The notes under the pieces: model-generated | What the model was told of the DNA's origin: nothing | What the model saw: only the letters and a program-made list of their open reading frames with translations | Database searches by the model: none | Assembly: GCA_900554525.1 (NCBI GenBank) | Contig: USHL01000083.1 | Location: forward strand, 1 to 6,372 | Length of the DNA: 6,372 bases | Reading direction: 5' to 3' | Source of the DNA: an uncultured Oscillospiraceae bacterium | Lineage (GTDB): Bacteria; Bacillota; Clostridia; Oscillospirales; Acutalibacteraceae | Program-made: the position numbers and the translations under genes | Shown: positions 1 through 6,263 of the stretch, in pieces | Numbering within the stretch: the first letter of the stretch is position 1 | How the letters are laid out: each line of letters opens with the position of its first letter

Positions 1-369
1 AACAAGTATGATACCGTGCCCGAGGGACTTTGCGAGATACGGGCCGAGGGGGTGGAATGTAAGGTCGGCGAAGCTGTGAGCTTCAGCGGTGAAAATACCG
101 AAAAGCTCATTCAGAAGCTTTTCGGCAATTTTAAGGCCTGCGGGCTTTCGGCAGACTGGATTGATATTACCGATGAATACAGCATAAGCTTTAAAACCGA
201 AGGCAGATTTACCGTTGAACTCGGCACCGAAAACTTTATGGATAAAAAATTTCTTCATCTTAAGGGAATGATAGAAAATATCGATTCGTCAAAGTTGGGA
301 AATATAGATTTGAGTATGTGGACAAGCTCCAATACAGAGGGAACTTTTGTTGAGGAAAAGGCCGAATAG
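1..369 (+). CDS. ftsQ: Cell division protein FtsQ/DivIB, C-terminal part (5' end outside window)
   Basis: The reading frame is open from base 1 and ends at TAG 367-369, giving 122 visible residues; the N-terminal cytoplasmic tail, membrane segment and POTRA domain would lie upstream of the window. A GTG at 16 is in frame but has no convincing ribosome binding site and is probably internal. The visible part has the alternating strand pattern of the FtsQ/DivIB beta domain: a hydrophobic 'WIDITDEYSISF' strand, then 'FTVELG' near residues 70-75, a lysine-rich helix with 'KK' and 'LKGMI' (about 82-92), and a closing 'GNIDLS' strand near 100-105. In the family this extracytoplasmic domain is part of the divisome complex with FtsL and FtsB/DivIC. 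Its position just upstream of ftsZ supports the call. The short acidic tail (EEKAE) is unremarkable. The match is by pattern and context, so another POTRA-type division protein is not excluded. Confidence 0.7.
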   Translation, partial: NKYDTVPEGLCEIRAEGVECKVGEAVSFSGENTEKLIQKLFGNFKACGLSADWIDITDEYSISFKTEGRFTVELGTENFMDKKFLHLKGMIENIDSSKLGNIDLSMWTSSNTEGTFVEEKAE

Positions 370-390
370 CCCTTTAAATAGGCATTCGGC
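361..390 (+). other. Hairpin overlapping the ftsQ stop codon
   Basis: GCCGAAT (361-367) and ATTCGGC (384-390) are perfect 7-bp arms. Inside them GCC 369-371 can pair with GGC 381-383 across a one-base bulge. The stem is followed by an A-run (391-397) rather than a T-run, so it does not look like a standard intrinsic terminator on the + strand. It might protect the 3' end of the upstream message or mark a processing site; that role is inference. Confidence 0.45.
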
Positions 391-396
391 AAAAAA

Positions 397-412
397 ATTA
401 CAATTTTGTAAT
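397..412. promoter_or_regulatory. 16-bp palindrome upstream of the ftsZ promoter (possible operator)
   Basis: ATTACAA (397-403) and TTGTAAT (406-412) are perfect 7-bp inverted arms around a TT centre. The palindrome ends 7 bases before the -35 hexamer of the ftsZ promoter, a position suited to a dimeric DNA-binding regulator. I do not match it to a known operator consensus. The region is very AT-rich, so chance is a real alternative. Confidence 0.3.
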
Positions 413-419
413 AAAAGAG

Positions 420-448
420 TTGAAATTTAAAAAAAGATATGGTATTAT
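420..448 (+). promoter_or_regulatory. Sigma-A-type promoter for ftsZ
   Basis: TTGAAA (420-425) and TATTAT (443-448) are separated by 17 bp, each one base away from the consensus hexamer. Transcription would start near 455, leaving a leader of about 47 nt before the ftsZ ATG. A further TATAAT at 464-469 lacks a good -35 partner. This gives ftsZ its own promoter besides any read-through from ftsQ. Confidence 0.65.
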
Positions 449-501
449 CTTTATATTAGGGCGTATAATAACCAATTTACATAAATACGGAGGAATTCAA
501 A

Positions 502-1554
502 ATGCCATTTGAAGTTGCAGAAGAACAAGAGAATGTTGTGCAGATAAAAGTAGTCGGCGTCGGCGGAGGCGGCGGAAACGCCGTTAACCGTATGGTTGCC
601 GCAGGAGTACGCGGCGTGGAGTTTATTGCCGTAAATACCGATAAGGCCGCGCTTATACAGTCAAAAGCCGACCAGAAAATACAGATAGGGGACAAGACCA
701 CCGCGGGTATGGGCGCGGGCGGAAATCCGGATAACGGCCGGGCTGCCGCTGAAGAATCCCGTGATGAGATCGCTGCGGCAATACGCAGCGCCGATATGAT
801 ATTCATAACTGCCGGTATGGGCGGTGGAACCGGAACAGGCGCAGCTCCGGTCGTGGCTGCAATAGCAAAGGAACTCGGAATTCTTACCGTAGGAATAGTA
901 ACCAAGCCTTTCGGCTTTGAAGGTAAAAAGCGCATGACTCAGGCCGAGTCCGGTATTGCCGCGCTCAGGGAGCATGTCGACAGCCTTGTCGTTATTCCGA
1001 ATGAGCGGCTTAAGTTTGTTTCAGAGCAGAAAATAACCTTTAAAAATGCTTTTGATATTGCCGACGATGTTCTGCGTCAGGGCGTTCAGAGTATTTCAGA
1101 GCTTATCAATGTTACCGCGCTTGTCAACCTCGATTTTGCCGATGTTAAATCTATTATGGCCGATGCAGGCTATGCTCATATGGGCGTCGGTGTCGCTACC
1201 GGACGTGATAAGGCAGAGCAGGCAGCGCGTGCCGCTATCAGCAGTCCGCTTATCGAAACCTCGATGGAAAATGCCCGCGGAGTTATTATCAGCATTACCG
1301 GTTCCGATGATATCGGTCTTGAGGAAGTCGAGCTTGCCTCGTCTATCATTTCCGATATGGCTCATCCGGATGCTACTATCATCTGGGGCGCTCAGCTTGA
1401 CGATACCCTTGAGGATACTATCCGTGTGACGGTCGTCGCTACCGGTCTCGGTGAGGATAAGAAAGAAGAAAAATCAAACGACCTTGCTTCAATTCTCGGC
1501 GGAAACAGTGATGATGATGAAAATTACGGAGAAGTTATGAAATTCTTCCAGTAA
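502..1554 (+). CDS. ftsZ: Cell division GTPase FtsZ
   Basis: FtsZ is the bacterial tubulin homologue that polymerises with GTP into the cytoplasmic Z-ring and recruits the divisome. The 350-residue product shows the family landmarks in order: the N-terminal glycine-rich loop GVGGGGGNAVNRM (19-31), NTD (45-47), the tubulin signature GGGTGTGAAP (107-116), and the T7 synergy loop NLDFADVK (209-216) with the catalytic aspartates D211 and D214 that complete the active site of the next subunit. The globular core ends near residue 316. A short, charged linker with an SDDDE stretch leads to the end NYGEVMKFFQ, which only weakly resembles the usual C-terminal peptide (IPxFLR type) that binds FtsA, SepF or other anchors. 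The ATG is set by GGAGG at 489-493, 8 bases upstream. A promoter (420-448) precedes the gene and a strong terminator (1575-1604) follows. No ftsA lies between it and ftsQ. Identity is secure. Confidence 0.98.
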   Translation: MPFEVAEEQENVVQIKVVGVGGGGGNAVNRMVAAGVRGVEFIAVNTDKAALIQSKADQKIQIGDKTTAGMGAGGNPDNGRAAAEESRDEIAAAIRSADMIFITAGMGGGTGTGAAPVVAAIAKELGILTVGIVTKPFGFEGKKRMTQAESGIAALREHVDSLVVIPNERLKFVSEQKITFKNAFDIADDVLRQGVQSISELINVTALVNLDFADVKSIMADAGYAHMGVGVATGRDKAEQAARAAISSPLIETSMENARGVIISITGSDDIGLEEVELASSIISDMAHPDATIIWGAQLDDTLEDTIRVTVVATGLGEDKKEEKSNDLASILGGNSDDDENYGEVMKFFQ

Positions 1555-1574
1555 GAAAAGTACATTATATTTTT

Positions 1575-1604
1575 AGGCAGCCGGCGTTCCGGCTGTCTTT
1601 TTTT
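1575..1604 (+). terminator. Intrinsic terminator of ftsZ
   Basis: A 10-bp GC-rich stem pairs 1575-1584 with 1589-1598 (including one G-T pair) around the loop CGTT, followed directly by a run of T to 1604. It lies 20 bases after the ftsZ stop and separates the division genes from the activase operon. Just behind it an 11-bp unit, TTTTTTACTGT, occurs twice in tandem (1599-1609 and 1610-1620), probably a slippage duplication. Confidence 0.9.
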
Positions 1605-1619
1605 ACTGTTTTTTTACTG

Positions 1620-1656
1620 TTGTAATTTGTCTGAAAATATTATATAATAATATAAT
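1620..1656 (+). promoter_or_regulatory. Promoter region of the activase operon (two overlapping candidates)
   Basis: TTGTAA (1620-1625) with TATAAT (1643-1648) at 17-bp spacing, and TTGTCT (1627-1632) with TATAAT (1651-1656) at 18-bp spacing, are both plausible sigma-A promoters. Either would give a leader of only about 20-30 nt before the ATG at 1680. The strong terminator just upstream means the following genes need their own promoter, which supports this call. Confidence 0.6.
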
Positions 1657-1667
1657 CTGGATTTATT

Positions 1668-1672
1668 GGGAG
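1668..1672 (+). promoter_or_regulatory. Ribosome binding site that fixes the start of the activase gene
   Basis: GGGAG at 1668-1672 is 7 bases before ATG 1680. An in-frame TTG at 1674 would begin only one base after this site, too close for initiation, so the ATG is preferred. Confidence 0.75.
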
Positions 1673-1679
1673 ATTGAAT

Positions 1680-4631
1680 ATGCTCAAAGTTATACAAACT
1701 GCCGAAGCTGAGTTTTCTTTAGGTATAGATATAGGCTCTACGACGGCAAAGGTGGTGCTGAAACGGAGCGGTGAAGTGGTTTTTGAACGCTATGAGCGTC
1801 ATTTTTCACAGGTTCGTGAAAAAACTGCTGAGCTGCTGAGAAGGATTTCAGATATAACGGGGGAGAACAGAATATATGCTGCGATTTCCGGCTCGGCAGG
1901 CTTAGGTCTTGCTCAGGCTGCGGATATTCCTTTTGTGCAGGAGGTATTTGCTACCGGAGAGGTTGTAAAGCAGATGGAACCGGATGCCTCGTGCGTTATT
2001 GAGCTTGGCGGCGAGGACGCTAAAATAATCTTTCTCGACGGCGGGCTTGACGAGCGTATGAACGGAAGCTGTGCCGGCGGCACCGGTGCTTTTATAGATC
2101 AGATGGCTACTCTGTTAAATATCACGGTAGACGAGCTTGATAAGCTTAGCCTTAACGCAGGGAGGCTTTATCCTATAGCCTCACGCTGCGGGGTCTTTGC
2201 CAAAACCGATATTCAGCCTTTGCTGAATCAGGGGGCACGCAAGGAGGATGTTGCCGCGAGCATTTATCAGGCTGTGCTAAATCAGACTATCGCAGGTCTG
2301 GCACAGGGAAAGCGTATAAAAGGCAAGGTGCTGTTTTTAGGCGGACCGCTTTATTACTGCAAGGGGCTGCGAATCAGGTTTAAGGAAACTCTGGGCCTTG
2401 ACGATGAACATGCCGTATTTCCTGAATATGCCCGTTTTGCGGTGGCTTTCGGCGCTTCCATATACGCAGAAAAGCAGAACCGTACATACACCGCGGCCGA
2501 GCTTTTGAGGGCGGTGGAAAACGCTTCTTCTTCGGTTTCTGGAGCGCAGAGACTGACTCCGCTTTTTGAAACAAAGGCGGAATACGAGGAATTTCGTATG
2601 CGTCATGCATCGGCAGGTACCGAGAGTCGAGATATTTCCGATTACAGCGGCAAGGCTTATATCGGCATAGACTGCGGCTCCACCACTACAAAGCTGGCAC
2701 TTTTGGCCGAGGATAACGCGCTGCTTTACACCTATTACGCCTCTAATCAGGGAAATCCGGTTGAAATAGTCCGGGAGCAGCTTGAAAAGATATATTCGCT
2801 TTGCGGTGAAAGAATACGGATAGCCGGCTCTGCCGTTACGGGTTACGGCGAAGAGCTCATAAAGCATGCTTTTTCGGTTGACTATGGTATAGTCGAAACC
2901 ATTGCGCATTATACCGCGGCAAAATATTTCAGGCCGGATGTGGATTTTATCCTCGATATAGGCGGTCAGGATATAAAATGCTTTAAGATAAGAAACGGCG
3001 CAATCGATTCGATAATGCTTAACGAGGCCTGTTCATCGGGCTGCGGCTCTTTTCTTGAGACATTTGCCAAGGCTATGGGTTATTCAATAGAGGAATTTGC
3101 CGCTAAGGGGCTTGAAGGCAAAGCTCCCGTAGACCTCGGCAGCCGCTGTACGGTGTTTATGAATTCTTCGGTCAAGCAGTCCCAGAAGGACGGCGCTACG
3201 GTCGAGGATATTTCGGCGGGTCTTTCTATAAGCGTTGTTAAAAATGCGCTTTATAAGGTCATACGTGCCTCTTCGGCGGCGGAGCTCGGAGAAAACATAG
3301 TTGTACAGGGCGGCACCTTTTATAATGACGCGGTGCTGCGTGCTTTTGAGCGTGAGATCGGCCATAGCGTTATACGGCCTTCCATTGCAGGGCTTATGGG
3401 CGCTTACGGTGCAGCGCTGTATTCTAAAAAATGCAGCAGTTCGCAGATAATAACTTCCGAAAAGCTGAAAACCTTTACTCATACCTCTAAATCTGCGGTC
3501 TGCCGGGGATGTACCAATCACTGCCGCCTTACGGTAAATTCTTTCGGCGACGGCAAGAGCTTTATTTCAGGCAATCAGTGTGAAAAAGGTCTCGGAAAGG
3601 CTTCGGTGGAGGAGCCGCTGCCTAATCTTTATGAATTTAAGCGTAATTATCTTACTTCGCTTAAAGCTTCCTCAGACGGGCGCCGAGGTACTATCGGTCT
3701 GCCGCTGGCGCTTGGTATGTATGAGCTGCTGCCGCTTTGGCATGGCATATTCGACAGTCTCGGTTTTAAAGTGAAAGTATCGCCGATGTCATCGAGACGC
3801 ATATATGAAAAAGGTCAGTTCTCAATACCTTCGGATACGGCCTGCTACCCTGCAAAGCTTATGCACGGACATATAGAATCGCTGATTGAGGAGGGCGTAG
3901 ATGCGATATTCTACCCCTGCCTTACCTATAATATTGATGAAAAGGCTTCCGACAATCACTTCAACTGCCCGGTAGTGGCGTATTATTCCGAGCTTTTGAA
4001 GGGAAATGTCGATGAGCTTTCCAAGGTGAAATTTTTATATCCGTACCTTAACATCAACAGCAGAACGGCTCTTACAAAAGAGCTTTACGAGTATCTTTCC
4101 GGCTGTTTTGACGGAATTAAGCGTTCAGAAGTCAAAAAAGCGGTGGATAACGGATTTAAAAAATACAACGATTATATGAGTGCGGTACGCGCAGAGGGTA
4201 CGAGGGCGCTTGAATATGCCCGGGAGCACGGAAAGCGCATAATGATATTGGCGGGAAGACCTTACCATATCGATGCGGAAATAGGACATGGTATAGATAA
4301 GCTGGCCTGCAGCTTAGGCTTTGTCGTGGTCAGTGAGGACAGCGTCGCACAGCTTGCCGAGCCTTTTACTGTGAGGGTTCTCAATCAGTGGACCTATCAT
4401 GCCAGGCTTTATCGTGCCGCCCGGTATGCTGCGGAGCACGGTGATACAGAGCTTGTGCAGCTTGTGTCCTTTGGCTGCGGCGTGGATGCTATCACTACCG
4501 ACGAGGTTAGGTCAATACTCGAAAACAGCGGCAAGTATTATACACAGCTGAAGATCGATGAAATTACCAATCTCGGTGCGGTCAAGATACGTCTGCGCAG
4601 TCTCATAGGCGCACTTGATGAAAGGAACTGA
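1680..4631 (+). CDS. Acyl-CoA dehydratase activase-like protein: two HgdC-type ATPase modules plus DUF2229-like region
   Basis: This 983-residue cytoplasmic protein belongs to the BadF/BadG/BcrA/HgdC family of ATP-driven iron-sulfur activators, which pass a low-potential electron to a partner (dehydratases or reductases of CoA thioesters in characterised cases). Module 1 (about 13-263) has phosphate loop DIGSTTAK (17-24), ELGGEDAK (108-115), FLGG (219-222) and the likely cluster cysteines C131 (NGSCAGGTG) and C170 (SRCGVF). Module 2 (about 327-582) repeats them: DCGSTTTK (331-338), DIGGQDIK (426-433), VQGG (542-545), C451 with extra C455 (NEACSSGCG), and C490 (SRCTVF). A cysteine knot C608-C611-C615 with C634 follows. 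The rest (about 670-975) resembles DUF2229/COG3580, with SDTACYPAK (C722) and YPC (C747). Start is ATG 1680, set by GGGAG at 1668-1672. The next gene begins in the same frame after TGA-TAA, so the two are surely co-translated neighbours. In many anaerobes this arrangement is, to my knowledge, part of one protein of about 1400 residues. The substrate is unknown and I give no symbol. Confidence 0.9.
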   Translation: MLKVIQTAEAEFSLGIDIGSTTAKVVLKRSGEVVFERYERHFSQVREKTAELLRRISDITGENRIYAAISGSAGLGLAQAADIPFVQEVFATGEVVKQMEPDASCVIELGGEDAKIIFLDGGLDERMNGSCAGGTGAFIDQMATLLNITVDELDKLSLNAGRLYPIASRCGVFAKTDIQPLLNQGARKEDVAASIYQAVLNQTIAGLAQGKRIKGKVLFLGGPLYYCKGLRIRFKETLGLDDEHAVFPEYARFAVAFGASIYAEKQNRTYTAAELLRAVENASSSVSGAQRLTPLFETKAEYEEFRMRHASAGTESRDISDYSGKAYIGIDCGSTTTKLALLAEDNALLYTYYASNQGNPVEIVREQLEKIYSLCGERIRIAGSAVTGYGEELIKHAFSVDYGIVETIAHYTAAKYFRPDVDFILDIGGQDIKCFKIRNGAIDSIMLNEACSSGCGSFLETFAKAMGYSIEEFAAKGLEGKAPVDLGSRCTVFMNSSVKQSQKDGATVEDISAGLSISVVKNALYKVIRASSAAELGENIVVQGGTFYNDAVLRAFEREIGHSVIRPSIAGLMGAYGAALYSKKCSSSQIITSEKLKTFTHTSKSAVCRGCTNHCRLTVNSFGDGKSFISGNQCEKGLGKASVEEPLPNLYEFKRNYLTSLKASSDGRRGTIGLPLALGMYELLPLWHGIFDSLGFKVKVSPMSSRRIYEKGQFSIPSDTACYPAKLMHGHIESLIEEGVDAIFYPCLTYNIDEKASDNHFNCPVVAYYSELLKGNVDELSKVKFLYPYLNINSRTALTKELYEYLSGCFDGIKRSEVKKAVDNGFKKYNDYMSAVRAEGTRALEYAREHGKRIMILAGRPYHIDAEIGHGIDKLACSLGFVVVSEDSVAQLAEPFTVRVLNQWTYHARLYRAARYAAEHGDTELVQLVSFGCGVDAITTDEVRSILENSGKYYTQLKIDEITNLGAVKIRLRSLIGALDERN

Positions 4632-4634
4632 TAA

Positions 4635-5927
4635 ATGGAACAGCGCAAATATATTCCCTTTACAGAGGAAATGAAAAAAGAATACACTATATTGGTGCCG
4701 AATATGCTGCCGCGGCATTTTAAGCTGTTTATACAGGTGCTGAAAAATTACGGTTACAAGCTTGAACTGCTTGAAACCATGGGCCGGCAAATAATCGAAA
4801 CAGGCCTGAAGTATGTACATAACGATACCTGTTACCCCGCAATATTGGTGATCGGGCAGTTTATAGACGCGCTCAAAAGCGGAAAGTACGATGTGAATAA
4901 AACGGCTCTTATACTTTTTCAGACCGGCGGCGGATGCAGAGCCTCAAACTATATTTTCCTTTTGAGAAAGGCGCTCGAGCGCGCCGGATACGGTTTTGTA
5001 CCGGTAATATCCTTTAATCTCGGCGGGCTTGAAAAGCATCCCGGTTTTAAGCTCACCGTGCCTATTTTGCATCGTATGTTTTATGCGATAATTTACGGTG
5101 ATATGCTGCTTTCACTTGTGAATCAGTGTAAGCCGTATGAGCTTGTCTCCGGTGACAGCGAACGTCTCGCAGACGAGCTGACGGTAAAGCTTGCGGGTAT
5201 GATGCAAAATGAGGGGGTTTCCTTTAAGAAGGTAAAGGAAAACTGCCGTATGATACTTTCTGAGTTCGCGAAGATACAGCGTGTGCAGACGCCTAAGGTC
5301 AAAGTCGGAGTGGTCGGTGAGATATACGTCAAGTACTCTCCGCTCGGCAACAACAATCTTGAGCAGTTCCTTATAGACGAGGGCGCGGAGGTTGTAGTTC
5401 CGGGGCTTCTTGATTTCTTTATGTACTGTATAGTTTCAAATCTTACCGACTGTACTCTTTATGGGATGAAAAGATTAAGATATCCGGTGCTGAAGTTTGT
5501 TTTTAATTACCTCAGCCGTCAGCAGAGAGATATAATCGAAATTATGCGTGAGGACGGTAATTTTACACCTCCTACTCCGATTGCGCATACAATGAAACTG
5601 ATAAAGGATTTTATGGGTTTCGGTACAAAAATGGGCGAGGGCTGGCTGCTTCCCGCCGAAATGCTCGAGCTCAATGACGAGGGTGTGCATAATATAGTCT
5701 GCACTCAGCCGTTCGGCTGTCTGCCCAATCATATATGCGGCAAGGGTATGATGAAGCCTTTGAAGGAGAAAAATCCCGATATGAATATCGTGGCGATAGA
5801 CTATGATTCGGGAGCTTCCAAGGTGAATCAGGAAAACCGTATAAAGCTTATGCTGGCAAACGCACGCACCGCTGAGGAACAACCGTCTGAGACCGAAACG
5901 GCCGAACCCGAAAAGATTTTTTCATAA
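4635..5927 (+). CDS. 2-hydroxyacyl-CoA dehydratase (HgdB/COG3581)-like iron-sulfur protein, partner of the activase
   Basis: The 430-residue product resembles the dehydratase-like C-terminal portion of large activase fusion proteins (HGD-D/COG3581 type). Conserved-looking cysteine motifs are NDTCYPA (C66), GGGCRAS (C101) and FGCLPNHICGKG (C362, C368), with further cysteines at 165, 204, 265, 273 and 356. Such cysteines hold iron-sulfur clusters in the family; which ones do so here is inference. NDTCYPA echoes SDTACYPA in the upstream protein, suggesting related folds. An internal alpha/beta segment begins at VKVGVVGEIYV (222-232). The last 20 residues are rich in E, T and P and probably disordered. 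The ATG is 3 bases after the upstream TGA, in the same frame, with AAGGA at 4622-4626 placed 8 bases upstream, so independent initiation by translational coupling is likely. No signal peptide or clear membrane helix is seen. The protein most likely accepts electrons from the ATPase protein; reaction and substrate are unknown. Confidence 0.85.
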   Translation: MEQRKYIPFTEEMKKEYTILVPNMLPRHFKLFIQVLKNYGYKLELLETMGRQIIETGLKYVHNDTCYPAILVIGQFIDALKSGKYDVNKTALILFQTGGGCRASNYIFLLRKALERAGYGFVPVISFNLGGLEKHPGFKLTVPILHRMFYAIIYGDMLLSLVNQCKPYELVSGDSERLADELTVKLAGMMQNEGVSFKKVKENCRMILSEFAKIQRVQTPKVKVGVVGEIYVKYSPLGNNNLEQFLIDEGAEVVVPGLLDFFMYCIVSNLTDCTLYGMKRLRYPVLKFVFNYLSRQQRDIIEIMREDGNFTPPTPIAHTMKLIKDFMGFGTKMGEGWLLPAEMLELNDEGVHNIVCTQPFGCLPNHICGKGMMKPLKEKNPDMNIVAIDYDSGASKVNQENRIKLMLANARTAEEQPSETETAEPEKIFS

Positions 5928-5932
5928 AGGGC

Positions 5933-5961
5933 TTGACAAACAAGACTTCGGGTGTTAATAT
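5933..5961 (+). promoter_or_regulatory. Near-consensus promoter driving the T-box leader
   Basis: A perfect -35 TTGACA (5933-5938), 17-bp spacer, and -10 TAATAT (5956-5961) preceded by an extended -10 TGT (5953-5955). It begins 6 bases after the preceding stop codon, with no terminator between. Transcription would start near 5968, which fits the start of the T-box RNA. Confidence 0.85.
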
Positions 5962-5967
5962 ATTTTC

Positions 5968-6246
5968 AAGATTAGTTTAAACCTGTGATTAAGAATAGTA
6001 GCATTATTTCCATGCTTTAAGCGAGCGGCGGGTGGTGTAAGCGCCGCAGCAAGGGGTATTGTGAATGGACTTATGAGGGCGGCCGAAAGCGTTACGGCGT
6101 GAGTAGCAGCCGACGGGTTCCGTACCCGTTATCAAAGCGGCGTGCATTATCGTGCACGGTTGAGGCGGCCGGTATTTTCCGGCAATTTGGGTGGCACCGC
6201 AGGATGATAAGTCTTGTCCCATTTTTTATGGGACAGGGCTTTTTTA
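5968..6246 (+). promoter_or_regulatory. T-box riboswitch, tryptophan (UGG) specifier, transcriptional type
   Basis: T-box RNAs sense uncharged tRNA: the specifier codon pairs with the anticodon and the bulge with the tRNA 3' end, which stabilises the antiterminator. Stem I covers about 5981-6080 and shows a K-turn-like GTGA/TGAG pair, the loop-E strand AGTA (5997-6000), the AGCGAGC bulge (6020-6026) and a distal GGTGGTGTAAG loop region closed by GGCG/CGCC. Opposite AGTA is GAA-UGG-A (6063-6069), placing UGG at 6066-6068, a tryptophan codon. Stem II (6082-6085 with 6095-6098), an AGTA element (6102-6105) and stem III (6112-6118 with 6124-6130, ending CCGTTATC) follow. The T-box core TGGGTGGCACCGC is at 6188-6200. 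Its UGGC (6192-6195) would pair with GCCA, matching G73 of bacterial tRNA-Trp. The antiterminator pairs 6188-6191 with 6218-6221 and 6199-6204 with 6212-6217. Folding was done by eye; the class is certain, the Trp assignment strong. An aminoacylation, biosynthesis or uptake gene for tryptophan is expected downstream but not visible. Confidence 0.93.
6209..6246 (+). terminator. Regulated terminator of the T-box leader
   Basis: The left arm 6209-6221 pairs with 6229-6241 (with G-T pairs) around a T-rich loop, followed by TTTTTT to 6245. The core is TGTCCCAT/ATGGGACA. The left arm bases 6212-6221 are also needed for the antiterminator, so the two structures exclude each other. Without uncharged tRNA, transcription should stop here. 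Confidence 0.9.
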
Positions 6247-6263
6247 TTTTGGGAGGAACGGTT

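Noticed and set aside
16..18. GTG at 16 as a true gene start
   Set aside because: The frame is open to the left edge, there is no ribosome binding site before it, and the product would lack the N-terminal parts of the FtsQ family.
477..935. Long minus-strand open frames across ftsZ (also 661-975 and 1096-1365)
   Set aside because: They lie antisense to an unmistakable FtsZ, have low-complexity proline- and alanine-rich products, and lack ribosome binding sites; they arise from the codon bias of ftsZ.
1674..1676. TTG as start of the activase gene
   Set aside because: The GGGAG ribosome binding site ends at 1672, only one base before it; ATG 1680 has the right spacing.
2337..2909. Minus-strand open frame of 190 codons inside the activase gene
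   Set aside because: It is antisense to conserved ATPase motifs, has no binding site or promoter, and its product resembles no family I know.
5886..5926. Terminator at the end of the second activase-operon gene
   Set aside because: Only a 3-bp CCG/CGG stem is found before the T-run at 5917-5922, too weak for an intrinsic terminator; read-through would meet the T-box terminator instead.
6004..6222. 72-codon minus-strand frame opposite the T-box
   Set aside because: It is antisense to a structured RNA with no start context; the apparent coding is a by-product of GC-rich stems.
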